From assembly GCF_030519375.1 (NCBI RefSeq), contig NZ_JAUMKB010000004.1, positions 1-64,000 of the forward strand: a stretch of DNA of 64,000 nucleotides. The letters run 5' to 3'. Under the pieces are notes generated by a model. That model was not told where the DNA came from. It saw nothing but the letters and a program-made list of their open reading frames with translations, and ran no database searches. Origin of the DNA: Mucilaginibacter tolerans (GTDB taxonomy: Bacteria > Bacteroidota > Bacteroidia > Sphingobacteriales > Sphingobacteriaceae). Of this stretch, positions 17,479-26,870 are shown piece after piece; position 1 is the first letter of the stretch, and each line of letters begins with the position of its first letter. Both the position numbers and the translations under genes were made by a program.

Positions 17479-18120
17479 TCAAATGCTGTTCAGCACAATG
17501 ATCTCAATAGCATCGGTTACGTTTTTGCATTTATTAGCTGAGGCTTCCAATGAAAATAGTATATCCCGGTGTTTGATGAGTTTAATAGCATCTTTTTCTT
17601 GTGCAAAAAGATCAGCCAACGCATGAGAATAGATCAAATCTGTCCGGTGCTCGTAATCCTTCGTCAACCGGCATGAGGCCAGCATACCTTCCGTATCCAC
17701 TATTTTGCTTAACCCGCTAATCAGTTTTTGCAATTCAATACATGATAGCTTAATATACTTTACAATTTCACTGATAGCGGGCATAAATACATCAATTTCG
17801 TATAAGTTAATTCTGCCTGCGGCTTCATGTATATTGTCAGCAACATCATCAATAGCTGATGCCAGGGTGTGAATGTCCTTACGATTAAGGGGCGTGAAGA
17901 ACACTTTATCCAATCCAAGGTAAACTCTGTGCGTAATATCGTCCCCGTTTTCCTCCAAACTGTTGATCTGCTTAAATAAAGGTTCACGTTCGTCGACCGA
18001 CTCCGTTTCTACCACAGCCGCAAGCAATTCAGACATCTCTACAATATTCTTCCCCGCCTGGTTAAATAATCCATAAAATAAGGCCCGGTGGGAAAAGAAA
18101 TCGAAAAACAGGTTACGCAT
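17479..18120 (-). CDS. DUF47 (PhoU-like) protein
   Basis: The 213-residue cytoplasmic all-helical protein belongs to the DUF47/TIGR00153 family, related to PhoU. The segment SIDDVADNIHEAAGRI-type (IDDVADNIHEAAGRINLYE near 92-110) is characteristic. Such proteins usually sit beside Pit phosphate transporters. Here no pit gene is present; instead the gene is divergent from a phosphate porin-pst-phoU cluster, so a role in phosphate uptake control is likely. It converges with the Mpo1-like gene with only 4 nt between stops. Confidence 0.88.
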   Translation of the reverse strand: MRNLFFDFFSHRALFYGLFNQAGKNIVEMSELLAAVVETESVDEREPLFKQINSLEENGDDITHRVYLGLDKVFFTPLNRKDIHTLASAIDDVADNIHEAAGRINLYEIDVFMPAISEIVKYIKLSCIELQKLISGLSKIVDTEGMLASCRLTKDYEHRTDLIYSHALADLFAQEKDAIKLIKHRDILFSLEASANKCKNVTDAIEIIVLNSI

Positions 18121-18183
18121 ATTAAATAGTATCTAATTGCGAAAATACCTGCCTAGTATTAAGGCATCATTAATCTAAGTCAA

Positions 18184-18369
18184 CCTAATGTTAAGTAATT
18201 GTTATTTTATGATAAAAATGCATAATTTATATAAATTGTTGATTTGCAATGATTTATTTTCGATTTAACTAATAATTTAAAGGATCAAATTGACAATGAT
18301 TTGTTTAGTTAGGTTAAACTTAATGTTGGCATAATATTACCAAATGTTAATCATGTCTTAACATTAAGG
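18184..18369 (+). promoter_or_regulatory. Candidate phosphate-responsive control region
   Basis: This 300-nt divergent gap (18121-18420) has no gene. It contains CCTAATGTTAAG (18184-18195), CTTAATGTTGG (18319-18329) and the near-palindrome CTTAACATTAAGG (18357-18369), all variants of a TTAA/GTTAA word. They flank both promoters of the phosphate genes and resemble in style TTAACA-type PhoP boxes of Bacillus. A weak -7 box (CAACTTTG, 18384-18391) follows. The regulator is inferred, not shown. Confidence 0.45.
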
Positions 18370-18420
18370 TAATGCACGGGATGCAACTTTGACCCGAAAT
18401 TTAATTTAACCTCACCAGAC

Positions 18421-19782
18421 ATGGAAAGAAAGTTTACAAAACTTACAGGATCAATTTTAATGTTGAGCCTTTTAGCGGTTGGCTTCAATGCCCAGGCGCA
18501 AACCTCTTTTGCTTCAGACGTGAAGCTTACAAAAGAAGCTGCAAAACAAGAATCATCTGCTACATCAACTGAAACCAAAGCAACTGCAAAACCACAGGAG
18601 GACACGACATGGAAACCTCAAAGAAGAATCTGGGGTTATGCTTTTGGTGATTTCTATTACAATGCACATGCTGACGCAGGTAACAGAGGACCGGAACAAA
18701 ACTACAACGGTGTTCCTCAATACAGAAACGCATTTCAGTTCCGTCGTATATATTTAGGGTATGATTACGAGATAACCAAGAAATTTAAAGCTGAATTATT
18801 GTTAGCATCAGAGCCAAGCGCCAGCACCGGCGTAAATGGTTCTACTGCTATTCAAAATGGTGATAACCTGGTTGACGGTAAAATGGCTTTCTATATCAAG
18901 AATATCAATATCCGTTACAGAGACCTTTGGAATGGTACCGACTTGGTTGTAGGTGAAATGGCAACTCCTGGTTTCGCTGTTAACGAACCTGGAACTAACG
19001 GCCCTACTTCATTATCAGAAACTACCTGGGGATATCGTTTTATCGAAAAAACAGTATCTGACGTACACAAAAACAACTCATATGACGTTGGTGCTGCTTT
19101 ACAAGGTACATTTGATCCAAAAACCAAAAACTTTGGTTACGTGTTGATGGTTGGCGACAATACCCAGGCTAGCTTATTACCGGCTGCAAACGCAAACTCA
19201 GGCTTCTACAAAATATTCTACGGTGATATCTGGGGTAAATTCCTTGACAAGCATTTATTGGTAGACATTTATGCAGATTATGTAAGGACCGGTCCTGCTA
19301 CTGCAGCCATTGGTGGGCAGGCACACAATATGTTAAAAGGGTTCATAGCTTATACGTCATCAAAACTATCAGTAGGTGTTGAGGCTTATACTCAGAAACT
19401 TACCAATGGTGTTACCAACACTACTGCAGCTGCTCCTGCCGATGCTACTGCACAGGCGTTGTCAGTTTGGGTAAAAGGCGCGATCGTTAAAGATAAACTG
19501 GGTTTCTTTGCCCGTTACGATGGATATAATCCAGATAAAGATTATATCGGTACCGACGCTTATGCAGCAACTCCTGGTATCTATGCTGCTTACACTCCTG
19601 TTTACAAAGAAAGATTCTATACCGCTGGTTTAGATTTTACCCCTACCAAAAATGTACACTTTGCACCAAACCTTTGGTTAGTTGATTACAAGGATCAGAG
19701 AAATTCAGGTGTTACAGGCCGCGTATCTGATGACCATAACCTGGTTTACAGAATGACCTTCTACTACGTATTTGGTAAATAA
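18421..19782 (+). CDS. Outer-membrane porin, probably phosphate-selective (OprO/OprP-like)
   Basis: The 453-residue protein starts with a signal peptide (cleavage after FNAQAQ, about residue 27). A low-complexity Ser/Thr/Lys linker follows, then a beta-barrel rich in aromatic strands (RIWGYAFGDFYYNAH, FQFRRIYLGYDYEITKKFKA) ending RMTFYYVFGK. The family resembles OprO/OprP-type porins. Its position 29 nt upstream of pstS in the same direction suggests it admits phosphate through the outer membrane. Substrate specificity is inferred from context. Confidence 0.85.
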   Translation: MERKFTKLTGSILMLSLLAVGFNAQAQTSFASDVKLTKEAAKQESSATSTETKATAKPQEDTTWKPQRRIWGYAFGDFYYNAHADAGNRGPEQNYNGVPQYRNAFQFRRIYLGYDYEITKKFKAELLLASEPSASTGVNGSTAIQNGDNLVDGKMAFYIKNINIRYRDLWNGTDLVVGEMATPGFAVNEPGTNGPTSLSETTWGYRFIEKTVSDVHKNNSYDVGAALQGTFDPKTKNFGYVLMVGDNTQASLLPAANANSGFYKIFYGDIWGKFLDKHLLVDIYADYVRTGPATAAIGGQAHNMLKGFIAYTSSKLSVGVEAYTQKLTNGVTNTTAAAPADATAQALSVWVKGAIVKDKLGFFARYDGYNPDKDYIGTDAYAATPGIYAAYTPVYKERFYTAGLDFTPTKNVHFAPNLWLVDYKDQRNSGVTGRVSDDHNLVYRMTFYYVFGK

Positions 19783-19811
19783 TAGCATTTAAAATAGCAA
19801 AAACGCAAACC

Positions 19812-20852
19812 ATGAAAATAATTAAAAGTCTAAAATTAGCAGTTGTTGCAATAGCAGCATCGTCCTTAGCCCTTACAGCTGCGGCGCAGGATAACACTCT
19901 ATTGGGCGCAGGCAGTACATTCGTGTACCCACTGTTCTCAAAGATATTTTCAAAATACACTGCTTCAAAAGTAAACTACCAATCAATCGGTTCAGGTGGT
20001 GGTATATTGCAGCTGACTAACAAAACTGTTGATTTTGGTGATTCTGATGCTCCGTTGAACGAGGATCAAACTAAAAAAATGAGTGCTCCGGTTCTGCACA
20101 TCCCAATGACTTCTGGTGCTGTTGTTGTTACTTACAACGTACCTGGTGTTAAAGGTGGTTTGAACCTGAGCGGTAAGGATCTTGCCGATATTTTCCTGGG
20201 TAAAATTACCAAATGGAACAGCCCTGAGATAGCTGATGCTAACAAAGGTGTTGCTCTTCCTGATCTTCCAATCGTTGTTGTTCACCGTTCAGACGGTAGC
20301 GGTACTTCGTTCATCTTTACTGATTATTTAACTAAAGTAAACCCTGATTGGGCTAAAAAAGTAGGTAAAGCAAGCGCAGTTAACTGGCCGGCTGGTTTAG
20401 GTGGTAAAGGTAGCGAAGGCGTTGCTGGTTTAGTAAAACAGACTCCGGGTGGTATCACTTATGTTGAGTTGGCTTATGCTAAACAAAATGGTATGACTTT
20501 CGCTAACATCCAAAACAAAAGCGGTAAATACATCCCTGCAACTATCGAAGCTACTACTTTAGCTAGTAACGTAGAAATACCTGCAGATTCAAAAGTGTCT
20601 ATCACTAACACTGACAATGCTAAAGGTTACCCAATTGCCAGCTTTACCTGGGCTTTGATTTACAAAGAGCAGAATTACAATGGCCGTTCAAAAGCCCGCG
20701 CTACTGAATTGTTGAAATTATTGTGGTACAATATTCACCTGGGTCAGGCTGAGTGTGCTCCTTTGAACTACGCTCCGCTTTCAAAATCAGCTGTTAAGGT
20801 TGCTGAGAAAATTTTGAAATCAGCTACTTACGACGGTAAACCGATTTTATAA
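19812..20852 (+). CDS. pstS: Phosphate-binding protein PstS
   Basis: This periplasmic receptor hands phosphate to PstCA. The 346 residues have a signal peptide (ALTAAAQ, about residue 25) and the PstS landmarks: LGAGSTFVYPLFSKIF at the mature start, the SIGSGGGI loop, FGDSDAPL, and HRSDGSGTSFIFTDYL, which supplies phosphate contacts. It is cotranscribed with the porin. A strong hairpin after it (20939-20980) may let pstS be made in excess of the membrane subunits. Confidence 0.97.
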   Translation: MKIIKSLKLAVVAIAASSLALTAAAQDNTLLGAGSTFVYPLFSKIFSKYTASKVNYQSIGSGGGILQLTNKTVDFGDSDAPLNEDQTKKMSAPVLHIPMTSGAVVVTYNVPGVKGGLNLSGKDLADIFLGKITKWNSPEIADANKGVALPDLPIVVVHRSDGSGTSFIFTDYLTKVNPDWAKKVGKASAVNWPAGLGGKGSEGVAGLVKQTPGGITYVELAYAKQNGMTFANIQNKSGKYIPATIEATTLASNVEIPADSKVSITNTDNAKGYPIASFTWALIYKEQNYNGRSKARATELLKLLWYNIHLGQAECAPLNYAPLSKSAVKVAEKILKSATYDGKPIL

Positions 20853-20860
20853 GTAAAACA

Positions 20861-20938
20861 GAATCAGGAACCAAGAATCAAGGACGCGGTGTTCTATCCA
20901 AAACAAATCTTGAATCTTGGCTCTTGATTCTTGACTCT
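20861..20938 (+). repeat. Word-iterated hairpin after pstS, 7-nt period
   Basis: The right arm (20906-20938) is a run of TCTTGAA-type heptamers with single-base drift. The left arm (20861-20883) holds complementary CAAGAATC words. It directly precedes a conventional terminator. Confidence 0.7.
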
Positions 20939-20980
20939 AAAACAATTACCAGCCCGGAATAAGGTGCTGGTAATTGTTTT
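20939..20980 (+). terminator. Intra-operon terminator between pstS and pstC
   Basis: A perfect 15-bp stem (20939-20953 with 20966-20980) contains AATTACCAGC and its complement. The T-tract is the 3' side of the stem itself. It is a candidate attenuator that lowers pstCAB-phoU relative to pstS. Confidence 0.85.
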
Positions 20981-21001
20981 GTAAAGCATAACCAATATTT
21001 T

Positions 21002-21985
21002 ATGAAACCATCCTTCGCAAATGCCGATAATGCTGCCGGTGCAAACATCCAGGATAGCTTCGTTCCCCAAACACAGGTTAAAGTGAAAAATTCAAGATTA
21101 AGCCTATCCGACAAGCAACTGAAATGGGAAGTTACATTCAAGAAGTTGCTGATCATTATGAGCGTCGTTTTGCTGGTACTTGTACTGGGCGTATTGGTGA
21201 CGCTCATAGTTGAGTCGTTACCATCCATCAAATCATTGGGTATCGGATTCCTTTGGGGAAAAGTATGGGATCCGGTAAGTAATATCTATGGAGCTTATCC
21301 ATTTTTGATCGGTACGTTGCTGACTTCGTTCATCGCGCTGATTATCTCCATACCGTTTTCATACGCTATTGCTATTTATCTGGGCGAATACAACCCAAAA
21401 GGATGGCTTTCTGATCTGTTAAAAAACACTATCGAACTGATCGCCGCAGTGCCGTCTATTATTTATGGCTTTTGGGGCTTGTTTGTATTAGTGCCTCTTG
21501 TTCGTGCACTTGAGATCAAATTTCACGTGTTGCCTTATGGTATAGGTATCTTCACCTCATCGCTGATACTTGCTATAATGATCATCCCTTATGGTGCATC
21601 ATTAGGTATTACTCTGATAAGAATGGTTCCGACTCCTTTAAAGGAAGCTGCTTATGGCTTGGGAGCTACACGTTTTGAAGTGATACGTAAGGTAATCATG
21701 CCTTTTACACGTTCCGGGCTCTTTGCAGGTATATTACTATCACTGGGTAGGGCGCTGGGCGAGACCATGGCCGTTACAATGCTTATCGGTAATACCAGTG
21801 CTATACCAACCAGCATTTTTGCGCCGGGTAACACTATGGCCAGCGTTATAGCCAATGAGTTTACTGAGGCTGATCATACTGAATATTTATCCGCGCTTAT
21901 CGAGCTTGGTTTGGTGCTTTTCCTGGTAACCGTAGTTATCAACCTGATAGGTAAAAGAATTATTACACGTTTTACAAATAACTAA
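21002..21985 (+). CDS. pstC: Phosphate ABC transporter permease PstC
   Basis: This inner-membrane permease pairs with PstA. The 327 residues include a cytoplasmic N-terminal extension (about 45 residues), six membrane helices and the ABC permease EAA loop near EAAYGLGATRFEVIRKVIMP. The IELIAAVPSIIYGFWGLF segment is typical of PstC. It is separated from pstA by 3 nt. Confidence 0.96.
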   Translation: MKPSFANADNAAGANIQDSFVPQTQVKVKNSRLSLSDKQLKWEVTFKKLLIIMSVVLLVLVLGVLVTLIVESLPSIKSLGIGFLWGKVWDPVSNIYGAYPFLIGTLLTSFIALIISIPFSYAIAIYLGEYNPKGWLSDLLKNTIELIAAVPSIIYGFWGLFVLVPLVRALEIKFHVLPYGIGIFTSSLILAIMIIPYGASLGITLIRMVPTPLKEAAYGLGATRFEVIRKVIMPFTRSGLFAGILLSLGRALGETMAVTMLIGNTSAIPTSIFAPGNTMASVIANEFTEADHTEYLSALIELGLVLFLVTVVINLIGKRIITRFTNN

Positions 21986-21988
21986 GGC

Positions 21989-22834
21989 ATGGAAGCAAAA
22001 ATAGGATTCAGAAACGTAAAGAGTTTGATCTTTAAGGGGATCATCATTTTTTTTGCCTTTGTTATCACGCTGCCGCTTATCATCATATTACTTTATATTG
22101 TAAAGCAGGGGGCATCTCAGGTAAACTGGCATTTCTTAACCCATGTACCTGCACCGGTTGGTGAGAAAGGTGGTGGTATTATTAACGCCCTTGTCGGAAG
22201 TGCATTAATGGTGCTGATGTCATCTGTTATAGCTATTCCTATCGGCATGATGGCAGGTATTTATCTGAGCGAGAACCCCCGTACGAGGCTGGCATACTAT
22301 ACTGGTTTGTGTGTGGATATATTACAAGGTGTCCCCTCTATCGTTGTGGGTATCGTTGCTTACTTCTGGCTGGTAAAGCCTTTGGGCACCTTCTCAGCGC
22401 TGTCAGGGAGTATTGCATTAGCTATTATGATGCTGCCGATAGTGATCAGGGCAACAGAGCAAACACTACTGATGTTGCCTCCGTCATTAAAAGAAGCTGC
22501 ATTGTCATTAGGTGTGCCATATCACAGGGTGATCTTAAAGGTGATCGTACCCTGTGGTTTTGCAGGTATTTTATCCGGTATTACGCTGTCAATTGCCCGT
22601 GTAATTGGCGAAACTGCGCCATTGTTGTTTACAGCTTTTGGTAGCCCCTTTCTATCGGCCTCAATAAAAAAACCGATGGAAAGTTTGCCTCACTTAATAT
22701 TTACCTATGCCACAAGCCCGTATGACGACTGGCATGATCTGGCCTGGGGGGCATCGTTCATATTATTAGTATTTGTTTTAACACTAAACATAATCACGAA
22801 AGTGATGACAAGAAAATGGAAAGTACAATTGTAA
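21989..22834 (+). CDS. pstA: Phosphate ABC transporter permease PstA
   Basis: This is the second inner-membrane subunit of the Pst importer. The 281 residues have six membrane helices, the [20 protein letters not shown] segment and the EAA loop [21 protein letters not shown]. The end overlaps the pstB start by 19 nt, which suggests translational coupling. Confidence 0.96.
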   Translation: MEAKIGFRNVKSLIFKGIIIFFAFVITLPLIIILLYIVKQGASQVNWHFLTHVPAPVGEKGGGIINALVGSALMVLMSSVIAIPIGMMAGIYLSENPRTRLAYYTGLCVDILQGVPSIVVGIVAYFWLVKPLGTFSALSGSIALAIMMLPIVIRATEQTLLMLPPSLKEAALSLGVPYHRVILKVIVPCGFAGILSGITLSIARVIGETAPLLFTAFGSPFLSASIKKPMESLPHLIFTYATSPYDDWHDLAWGASFILLVFVLTLNIITKVMTRKWKVQL

Positions 22835-23574
22835 GCGCCGAAAATATCAATGCCTATTATGGCGAGAGTCATGCCATAAAAAACGTCAACATCAAGATCA
22901 ACAAAAACGAAGTTGTTGCAATGATGGGTCCGTCGGGTTGTGGTAAAACAACCTTTCTGCGTTGCATTAACCGTATGCACGAGCTGATCCCTAACGCAAG
23001 GGCCGAAGGGGTAATGAAGCTGGATGGCGAAGACGTTTATAAAATGAACGTAATTTATGTTCGCTACAAGATCGGGATGGTGTTTCAACGCCCTAACCCG
23101 TTTCCGAACCTGAGCATTTATGAAAACGTGATCGCCGGTTATTTGCTGAACGGTATCAAGATGTCAAAGGCTGATAAAGATGTTATCGTTGAGAAATCTC
23201 TGACCAGCGCAGCACTTTGGAACGAAGTAAAAGACTCCCTGCATAAAAAAGGAACATTCCTTTCGGGTGGTCAGCAGCAGCGGCTGTGTATTGCCCGCGC
23301 GATTGCCATGCAGCCTGAAGTGATCCTGTTTGATGAACCAACTTCTGCGCTTGACCCAATTTCGACTTCAAGCGTTGAAAATCTGTTCCACGAACTGAAA
23401 CAAAACTATACCCTGATCATCGTAACGCACAATATGCAGCAGGCAGCCCGTGTGAGCGACAGAACGGCGTTTTTCTATCTGGGTGAATTGGTTGAGTTTG
23501 ATGACACCAAGATCATGTTTACCAATCCGAAAGATCAGCGTACACAGAATTACATCACTGGCAGGTTCAGTTAA
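22816..23574 (+). CDS. pstB: Phosphate ABC transporter ATPase PstB
   Basis: This ATPase energises phosphate import. The 252 residues contain Walker [10 protein letters not shown] at 38-46, the [16 protein letters not shown] signature, Walker [12 protein letters not shown] and the H-loop [18 protein letters not shown] that is characteristic of PstB. The ATG lies inside the end of pstA. Confidence 0.98.
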   Translation: MESTIVSAENINAYYGESHAIKNVNIKINKNEVVAMMGPSGCGKTTFLRCINRMHELIPNARAEGVMKLDGEDVYKMNVIYVRYKIGMVFQRPNPFPNLSIYENVIAGYLLNGIKMSKADKDVIVEKSLTSAALWNEVKDSLHKKGTFLSGGQQQRLCIARAIAMQPEVILFDEPTSALDPISTSSVENLFHELKQNYTLIIVTHNMQQAARVSDRTAFFYLGELVEFDDTKIMFTNPKDQRTQNYITGRFS

Positions 23575-23608
23575 TATTTAATTACTTAATTTTTAGTATT
23601 TTAAAGAC

Positions 23609-24283
23609 ATGACACAATTAGAAAATGAAATAAGCGCTCTTAAAAAAGAATTAGTGAACATGTGGATCCTGGTTCAGTCGCAGTTGAACAAGGCCCGTGA
23701 AGCTATGATAAATTTCGATAAGGACCTTGCCCGCGAAGTATTGGTGAAAGAGAAAAGGGTTAACTCATTCGAACTAAAGATTGACCGCGATTGCGAAAAT
23801 ATATTTGCTTTATACTGCCCCGTGGCTATCGACCTGCGCTTTTTACTGGCAGCACTGAAGATAAACACCAACCTGGAGCGTATCGGTGATATTGCTGCAG
23901 GTGTAGCTAAATATGTGATCGACTCAACAGCCGGTTTTGATAAAAAGGTATTGGAAGCCACTGACGTGATACGTATGTATGACGAGGCTATTAATATCGT
24001 TATCGATACCCGTACGGCCTTCGAAAATGAAGATACAGCCCTGGCAAGAAGCGTATTTAAGCACGATGAAATGCTGGATGTTATAAACAGAAGCGCCAAC
24101 ACCAATGTAGGCGAGGTGATTAAAGCAGATATCACGATGCTGAATGAGGCATTGTTTATGCTTTCCATTATCCGCAAACTGGAGCGTATAGGAGATCAGT
24201 CTAAAAACATTGCTGAAGAGATCATCTTCTACGTGGAAGCTAAGATACTGAAACACTCAGGAGCTTCGAGAGCGAAGGCGTAG
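23609..24283 (+). CDS. phoU: Phosphate signalling protein PhoU
   Basis: PhoU links Pst transporter activity to the phosphate sensor kinase and limits uptake. The 224 residues form two three-helix repeats, each with the metal-binding E-x3-D-type signature (LERIGDIAAGVAKYV near 91-105 and LERIGDQSKNIAEEI near 191-205). It is the last gene of the cluster. No sensor kinase or regulator pair follows, so those must be elsewhere. Confidence 0.97.
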   Translation: MTQLENEISALKKELVNMWILVQSQLNKAREAMINFDKDLAREVLVKEKRVNSFELKIDRDCENIFALYCPVAIDLRFLLAALKINTNLERIGDIAAGVAKYVIDSTAGFDKKVLEATDVIRMYDEAINIVIDTRTAFENEDTALARSVFKHDEMLDVINRSANTNVGEVIKADITMLNEALFMLSIIRKLERIGDQSKNIAEEIIFYVEAKILKHSGASRAKA

Positions 24284-24287
24284 TTAG

Positions 24288-24378
24288 TTGAAAGGGTTGT
24301 AATGGTTGTAATAGCTGAAGTGGCTATTGGTTTTGATTAACCTTTACAACCTTTACAACTACTCCAACCAATACAACC
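24288..24378 (+). repeat. Word-iterated hairpin between convergent phoU and acyltransferase, 9-nt period
   Basis: The left arm (24288-24314) repeats GGTTGTAAT; the right arm (24337-24378) repeats ACCTTTACA at a 9-nt period. It fills the gap between two convergent genes and could end transcription from both sides. Confidence 0.75.
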
Positions 24379-24381
24379 AAA

Positions 24382-26136
24382 TCACAAATTCTTCCCCAGC
24401 TTCTCCAATATATCCTGTGGTACTTTTTGCAGATCGAGTACTAAGAACCCATCCAGGCAATCGGCAAACTTTGGGTCGATGTTAAAGCAGATGATCTTTG
24501 CGTTGAGCGAAATGTACTGACGTAATAACACAGGTACTTTCATACTGCGGGTTTCAACCTCAGATATCATATTATCTAACCCCTTAAAGCTGTCTTCACC
24601 TGCCATTAACAAATCAGTATCAATGCTTGAGAAATCCACCCTGAATTTCTTTCTTGGGCGTACATACTGCGCCAGTTCATCGTCAAAGTGATTACGGTTG
24701 ATATAGTCGACAATAAGTGATTTTGAGAATTTTGAGAAACTGTTGCTGATGCTTACCGGCCCGATTAGGTAACGATAACGTGGATTATCGATCAGGTATT
24801 TTAGAATGCCTTTCCATAACAGGAACAATGGCAGTGGCTTTTGCTGGTATTCTTTGCGGATGAATGAACGTCCCAACTCAAGGCTCTTTCTAAGCACCGG
24901 CGTAAATTGCTCCTTAATCTTGAACAGCTCGTTGATATAAAAGCCTTTTTTGCCGAAACTGTAAAATATCTCATCTCCCAAACCTATTCTGTAGGCCCCG
25001 ACGATCAGCTTTGCCTCGGTGTCCCAGATAAACAGGTGATTATAGTAAATATCGTATTCGTCCAAATCGACACTCTTATTAGTGCCTTCGCCTACTTCCC
25101 TGAAGGTAAGCTCCCGTAATCTGCCTATCTCGCGGATGATATTCGGTATAGTGGATGTAGGAACAATAAATACTTCATAGTTTTTCTCCACCCAAACCCG
25201 GTAGTTTTCGCGCAGAGGTTCTACCTCTTTTTCTAATACAGAAGAAGGTATTTCAGGTGCAATGTCTTCAGCTTCTTTCCGGATCTTGAACAGGTTACGG
25301 GGATTGAATATCTTTTTTTCCTCTTCCAGTCCGGTGCCTAAAGCATAAGTACGCGCCCTCAGGAAATTAAGCAGCTTGGTTGGATTATTGGCATCCGGAA
25401 TGTCTTCCACATTGATCGGTTTGCCTATACGGAGCTTAATAGTATGCCCCTGTTTGTTGAACAACTCTGATGGCAGCTTGGCTGTACGCAAAGCCGGGTG
25501 TATCAGGCTCAGCAGGTTGAACAGTAATCCATTATTGCCATGAAAGTAGATAGGCACCACAGGCACTTTTGCCTTAGCGATGATCTTACCCACAACCGGG
25601 TGCCACATACGGTCGGTAACCTGTTGTTTGTCTACTTTAAAGGTTGATACCTCACCGGCGGGGAATATGCCGATTGGTGTACCGTTTCCCAGTAACTCAA
25701 GTGTATTCTTTAAACCACTTATGCTGGACGAATGGTCGATATTTTCAAAAGGGTTTACGGCCACAAAGTAATCTGCCAGGTTAGGGATCTTTTTAAGCAG
25801 GAAGTTGGCCATTACTTTAGCATCAGGCCGAACCATGCACAGCATTTTCAGCAGCACCATGCCTTCAATGCCGCCGTATGGGTGATTGGCAATGGCAATA
25901 AAGCTGCCTTCTTTGGGTATATTCTTTAGCTCGCGTTCGTCAAACTCAATGCTTACGCCGCATCCTTCCAGTATAGCGTCCACAAAATCAGGGCCTTGCT
26001 TGGGTTGTGCCTGGGCAAACAACTCATTCACCTGATTTATTTTCATCACTTCCATCAGCAGGGCTGCCAGTCCGGGCATCTTCAACTTATCCAGTTTGGT
26101 GGCCTTAGCAAACTCTTCGGTGGTTATAATCTTCAT
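24382..26136 (-). CDS. olsF: Bifunctional acyltransferase, OlsF-like (amino-acid lipid synthesis)
   Basis: The 584 residues combine two acyltransferase domains. The N-terminal half is a lysophospholipid acyltransferase type (PlsC/OlsA-like) with IANHPYGGIEG at 82-92. The C-terminal part, from about 315, is an OlsB-like GNAT domain (IIREIGRLRELTFREVGEGT, LFIWDTEAKLIVGAYRIG). This order matches OlsF, which makes ornithine lipids in Bacteroidota and some Proteobacteria; glycine lipids are an alternative product. It acts at the inner membrane. It is divergent from the HHH pseudogene. Confidence 0.8.
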   Translation of the reverse strand: MKIITTEEFAKATKLDKLKMPGLAALLMEVMKINQVNELFAQAQPKQGPDFVDAILEGCGVSIEFDERELKNIPKEGSFIAIANHPYGGIEGMVLLKMLCMVRPDAKVMANFLLKKIPNLADYFVAVNPFENIDHSSSISGLKNTLELLGNGTPIGIFPAGEVSTFKVDKQQVTDRMWHPVVGKIIAKAKVPVVPIYFHGNNGLLFNLLSLIHPALRTAKLPSELFNKQGHTIKLRIGKPINVEDIPDANNPTKLLNFLRARTYALGTGLEEEKKIFNPRNLFKIRKEAEDIAPEIPSSVLEKEVEPLRENYRVWVEKNYEVFIVPTSTIPNIIREIGRLRELTFREVGEGTNKSVDLDEYDIYYNHLFIWDTEAKLIVGAYRIGLGDEIFYSFGKKGFYINELFKIKEQFTPVLRKSLELGRSFIRKEYQQKPLPLFLLWKGILKYLIDNPRYRYLIGPVSISNSFSKFSKSLIVDYINRNHFDDELAQYVRPRKKFRVDFSSIDTDLLMAGEDSFKGLDNMISEVETRSMKVPVLLRQYISLNAKIICFNIDPKFADCLDGFLVLDLQKVPQDILEKLGKNL

Positions 26137-26225
26137 TTAGTTTTTTAAAAAGTCCTCTTGGGTTTTTAATCCAATAAATATGCTAAAAATTTCTTTAATT
26201 TACAGTTGTATACAGCTAAACCTTA

Positions 26226-26870
26226 ATGAGATCAACCCTAAAAAATTACTTGTCCATCACTAAAAAGAATGGAACGGAATGGTGGTATTGGTTATCTTGA
26301 TCGCGCTGGTCCTGACTGCACCTTACCTTGTCCAACTGTTCGGCAAAGATACAACAATTAACCCTGCCGATTTTAATAAAGCCATTGCTGTACTCAACCA
26401 GTCCCGAAAATCACAAGGAGATGGCCATGAGGCAAATGCTGTACCAACCTATAAAAAAGCAGACCTTAAAGAAGCAATTGAATTAAATACAGCCGATTCT
26501 GCCAAACTTACCGAACTGAAAGGCATTGGCCCTTCGTTTGCACATCGTATAGTAAATTAACGTAACCGTTTGGGCGGATTTGTGAGTAAAGAGCAGCTTA
26601 AAAGAAGTGTTTGGCATGGATGATGACCGTTACTCCGGATTACAGGCGCAGGTGTCGGTTGATGCTTCTCAGATAAACAAAATTCATATTAACAAAGCTG
26701 ATTTTGATGGTCTGAAGCACTTTCCTTATCTCAGCTTTAAGCAGATGAACGCCATTATCCAGTTCCGTGCGCAGCATGGGGATTATGTTTCTTTAAATGA
26801 TATGCGCAACATTGCCATTTTGAATGACGAAATTTTGCGTAAAATTGGGCTTTATATCGATTTTAAATGA
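26226..26870 (+). pseudogene. Helix-hairpin-helix (ComEA-like) protein, three lesions
   Basis: The pieces read as one HHH protein: MRSTLKNYLSITKK, then (new frame) EWNGMVVLVILIALVL (membrane anchor), IELNTADSAKLTELKGIGPS (first HHH), a stop, RNRLGGFVSKEQLK, then (third frame) FGMDDDRYSGL and IHINKADFDGLKHFPYLSF (second HHH). Lesions seen: A5 instead of A6 at 26262-26266; TAA at 26558-26560 where family members have an aromatic residue; AAAA instead of AAA at 26600-26603. The last codons still overlap the apt start (ATGA). The homopolymer slips could be sequencing errors, but the stop codon is harder to explain that way. Confidence 0.85.

Noticed and set aside
24907..25929. Several short plus-strand frames opposite the OlsF-like gene
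   Set aside because: They are antisense to a well-supported 584-residue coding region and show no start context or similarity.
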